Source: Citrobacter europaeus
GTDB lineage: Bacteria; Pseudomonadota; Gammaproteobacteria; Enterobacterales; Enterobacteriaceae
Direction of reading: 5' to 3'
DNA: 64,000 nt
Assembly (NCBI GenBank): GCA_020099315.1
Contig: CP083650.1
Span: forward strand, 4,650,001 to 4,714,000
Part shown: positions 62,839 to 64,000 of the stretch, piece after piece
Layout: every line of letters starts with the position of its first letter
How positions within the stretch are numbered: the stretch's first letter is position 1
Notes under the pieces: model-generated
The model's database searches: none
Told to the model about the DNA's origin: nothing
The model's input: the letters and a program-made list of their open reading frames with translations, nothing else
Made by a program: the position numbers and the translations under genes

Positions 62839-63198
62839 TTAGCGTTCAGCCGTAAAATCAATAAAACGCGAACCTTTGTAACTCAGCGTGCCTTTATCCC
62901 CAACCGTTAACGCATGGTACTGGCGGGCGTCCAAACGAAAGGTTTGCTCGAGGCCGCCGCTTTGTGGCTTAAAGCTGGCTTCATAGCGCATGCTGGTTCC
63001 TGCCGGGCTCACTTCCTGCTGACGGGATCGCCGATCGTTAAGCGGTTTTTCCCGTTTGTTACTCACCACCACCTGCTTTTGCACCAGCGGCGCCGCATCA
63101 TTATCGGCTTTTTCACGCCGCTGCTGGACAAAACGAAACGACGCGGCGACAACGATTAAGATAATGATAATAATGAAAAAAAGTGGTGGTTTGCTCAT
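62839..63198 (-). CDS. yhhM: DUF2500 family protein YhhM
   Basis: A 119-residue protein of unknown function with an N-terminal membrane anchor (PPLFFIIIIILIVVAASFRF, residues 4-23) and a soluble, probably periplasmic part. DUF2500 features are visible: VQKQVVVSNKREKPLNDR in the middle, then YEASFKPQSGGLEQTFRLDA and GDKGTLSYKGSRFIDF at the end, likely a small beta-barrel. Length equals E. coli YhhM (119 aa). It is convergent with yhhL and divergent from yhhN. Confidence 0.9.
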   Translation of the reverse strand: MSKPPLFFIIIIILIVVAASFRFVQQRREKADNDAAPLVQKQVVVSNKREKPLNDRRSRQQEVSPAGTSMRYEASFKPQSGGLEQTFRLDARQYHALTVGDKGTLSYKGSRFIDFTAER

Positions 63199-63339
63199 GT
63201 TATTAACCCATCAGAAAATGCGGAAATAAGCATACATTGCCTGTTATGGTGTTGTCATCTGGCTGTGTCGGCCTCTACACTGGACAGTAGAGCCGTGAGC
63301 ACCCCGCTTACGAAAAAATAACGAATTCAAGGAACTAAG

Positions 63340-63966
63340 ATGCTTTGGTCGTTTATCGCTGTCTGTCTTTCCGCATGGTTGTTCGTGGATGCTTCCTATC
63401 GTGGGCCTGCATGGCAACGCTGGGTCTTTAAGCCCCTGACATTGCTGCTCCTGGCGCTGCTGGCCTGGCAGGCGCCAATGTTTAACGCTATCAGCTATCT
63501 GGTACTGGCTGGCCTGCTTGCCTCACTGCTGGGTGATGCGCTTACGCTGTTACCGCGCCAACGCCTGCTGTACGCCGTGGGAGCATTCTTCCTGTCGCAT
63601 CTGCTGTATACCATCTACTTCGCCAGCCAAATGACGCTGTCGTTTTTCTGGCCTCTGCCGTTGGTGCTGGTCGTAATGGGGGCGTTGCTGATTGCCGTGA
63701 TCTGGACGCGTCTGGAAGAGCTGCGTGTCGCTATCTGCACCTTTATCGGCATCACGCTGATGATGGTCTGGATGGCCGGAGAGCTGTGGTTCTTCCGCCC
63801 GACCGCGCCGGCGCTGTCGGCATTTATGGGCGCATCGCTCCTGTTCATCGGCAACATTGTCTGGCTGGGTAGCCATTATCGTCGCCGCTTCCGCGCCGAT
63901 AACGCAATTGCCGCCGCCTGCTACTTCGCCGGACATTTCCTGATTGTTCGTTCGTTGTATCTTTAA
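63340..63966 (+). CDS. yhhN: YhhN/TMEM86 family membrane protein
   Basis: A 208-residue integral membrane protein with about eight hydrophobic spans. Family segments are LVLAGLLASLLGDALTLLPR near residues 53-72 and LYAVGAFFLSHLLYTIYFAS at about 76-95, with C-terminal AACYFAGHFLIVRSLYL. The eukaryotic relative TMEM86B is a lysoplasmalogenase. The role of the bacterial protein is not certain because most enterobacteria lack plasmalogens. Length equals E. coli YhhN (208 aa). The start ATG follows an AAGGA site by eight bases. zntA should follow, just outside the window. Confidence 0.92.
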   Translation: MLWSFIAVCLSAWLFVDASYRGPAWQRWVFKPLTLLLLALLAWQAPMFNAISYLVLAGLLASLLGDALTLLPRQRLLYAVGAFFLSHLLYTIYFASQMTLSFFWPLPLVLVVMGALLIAVIWTRLEELRVAICTFIGITLMMVWMAGELWFFRPTAPALSAFMGASLLFIGNIVWLGSHYRRRFRADNAIAAACYFAGHFLIVRSLYL

Positions 63967-63971
63967 AACGC

Positions 63972-64000
63972 TTGACTCTGGAGTCGACTCCAGAGTGTAT
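63972..64000 (+). promoter_or_regulatory. ZntR-type promoter of zntA (truncated by the window)
   Basis: TTGACT (63972-63977) is followed, after an unusually long 20-base spacer, by TAT at 63998. A perfect 22-bp palindrome at 63975-63996 (ACTCTGGAGTC and its inverse) lies in that spacer. This is the layout of MerR-family promoters, and it matches the E. coli zntA promoter. ZntR with zinc would twist the DNA to allow transcription of the zinc exporter gene zntA, which lies beyond the window. Confidence 0.88.

Overview
The window is a chromosomal segment of a member of the Enterobacteriaceae. Gene order, protein lengths and protein sequences follow the greB to zntA arc of Escherichia coli and Salmonella almost gene for gene. 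The details (an ERIC element inside the glpEGR operon, no yhhZ/yrhA/IS block between yhhY and ggt, extra small genes) fit a Citrobacter-like relative better than E. coli K-12. I cannot fix the species from sequence alone. REP/BIME palindromes close many of the intergenic gaps.

Layout. 1-5.9 kb: end of greB, yhgF (Tex family), and the ferrous iron operon feoABC behind a Fur-type operator. 6-11 kb: rpnA (PD-(D/E)XK transposase/nuclease-like), bioH facing divergent gntX-nfuA, then gntT with two GntR operators. 11-18.8 kb: malPQ and divergent malT with MalT boxes and a CRP site. 18.8-22.7 kb: glpEGR facing divergent glpD with tandem GlpR operators. 22.7-32.2 kb: the glycogen operon glgBXCAP. 32.4-38.3 kb: asd, yhgN, an extra phage-like module, then gntKU and gntR. 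38.5-44.6 kb: yhhW, yhhX, the iron-responsive sRNA RyhB with its Fur box, yhhY, an unrecognised exported protein, ggt, yhhA. 44.6-57 kb: ugpBAECQ (glycerol-3-phosphate uptake), a small unrecognised exported protein, livKHMGF, panM, livJ. 57.3-61.7 kb: rpoH with a sigma-E promoter, then ftsYEX. 61.8-64 kb: rsmD, yhhL, yhhM, yhhN and the ZntR-type promoter of zntA, cut by the window edge.

How the genes work together. Carbon storage and use dominate: glycogen synthesis and breakdown (glg), maltodextrin use (malPQT), glycerol-3-phosphate (glpD, ugp) and gluconate (gntT, gntKU, gntR). Iron supply (feo, RyhB, the Fe-S carrier NfuA), branched-chain amino acid uptake (liv), heat-shock control (rpoH) and cell division/SRP targeting (ftsYEX) complete the set.

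The least ordinary stretch is 34.3-35.3 kb between yhgN and gntU. A lone 148-codon gene is preceded by a leader that looks like a phage C4/CI-type antisense RNA: a GNRA-capped hairpin, two competing partner strands, and two short blocks complementary to the downstream leader, one covering the ribosome binding site. An Ash-like open frame lies just upstream, and the whole module is bracketed by two near-identical BIMEs in direct orientation. This looks like an orphaned piece of a P4- or P1-type immunity region held in the core genome.
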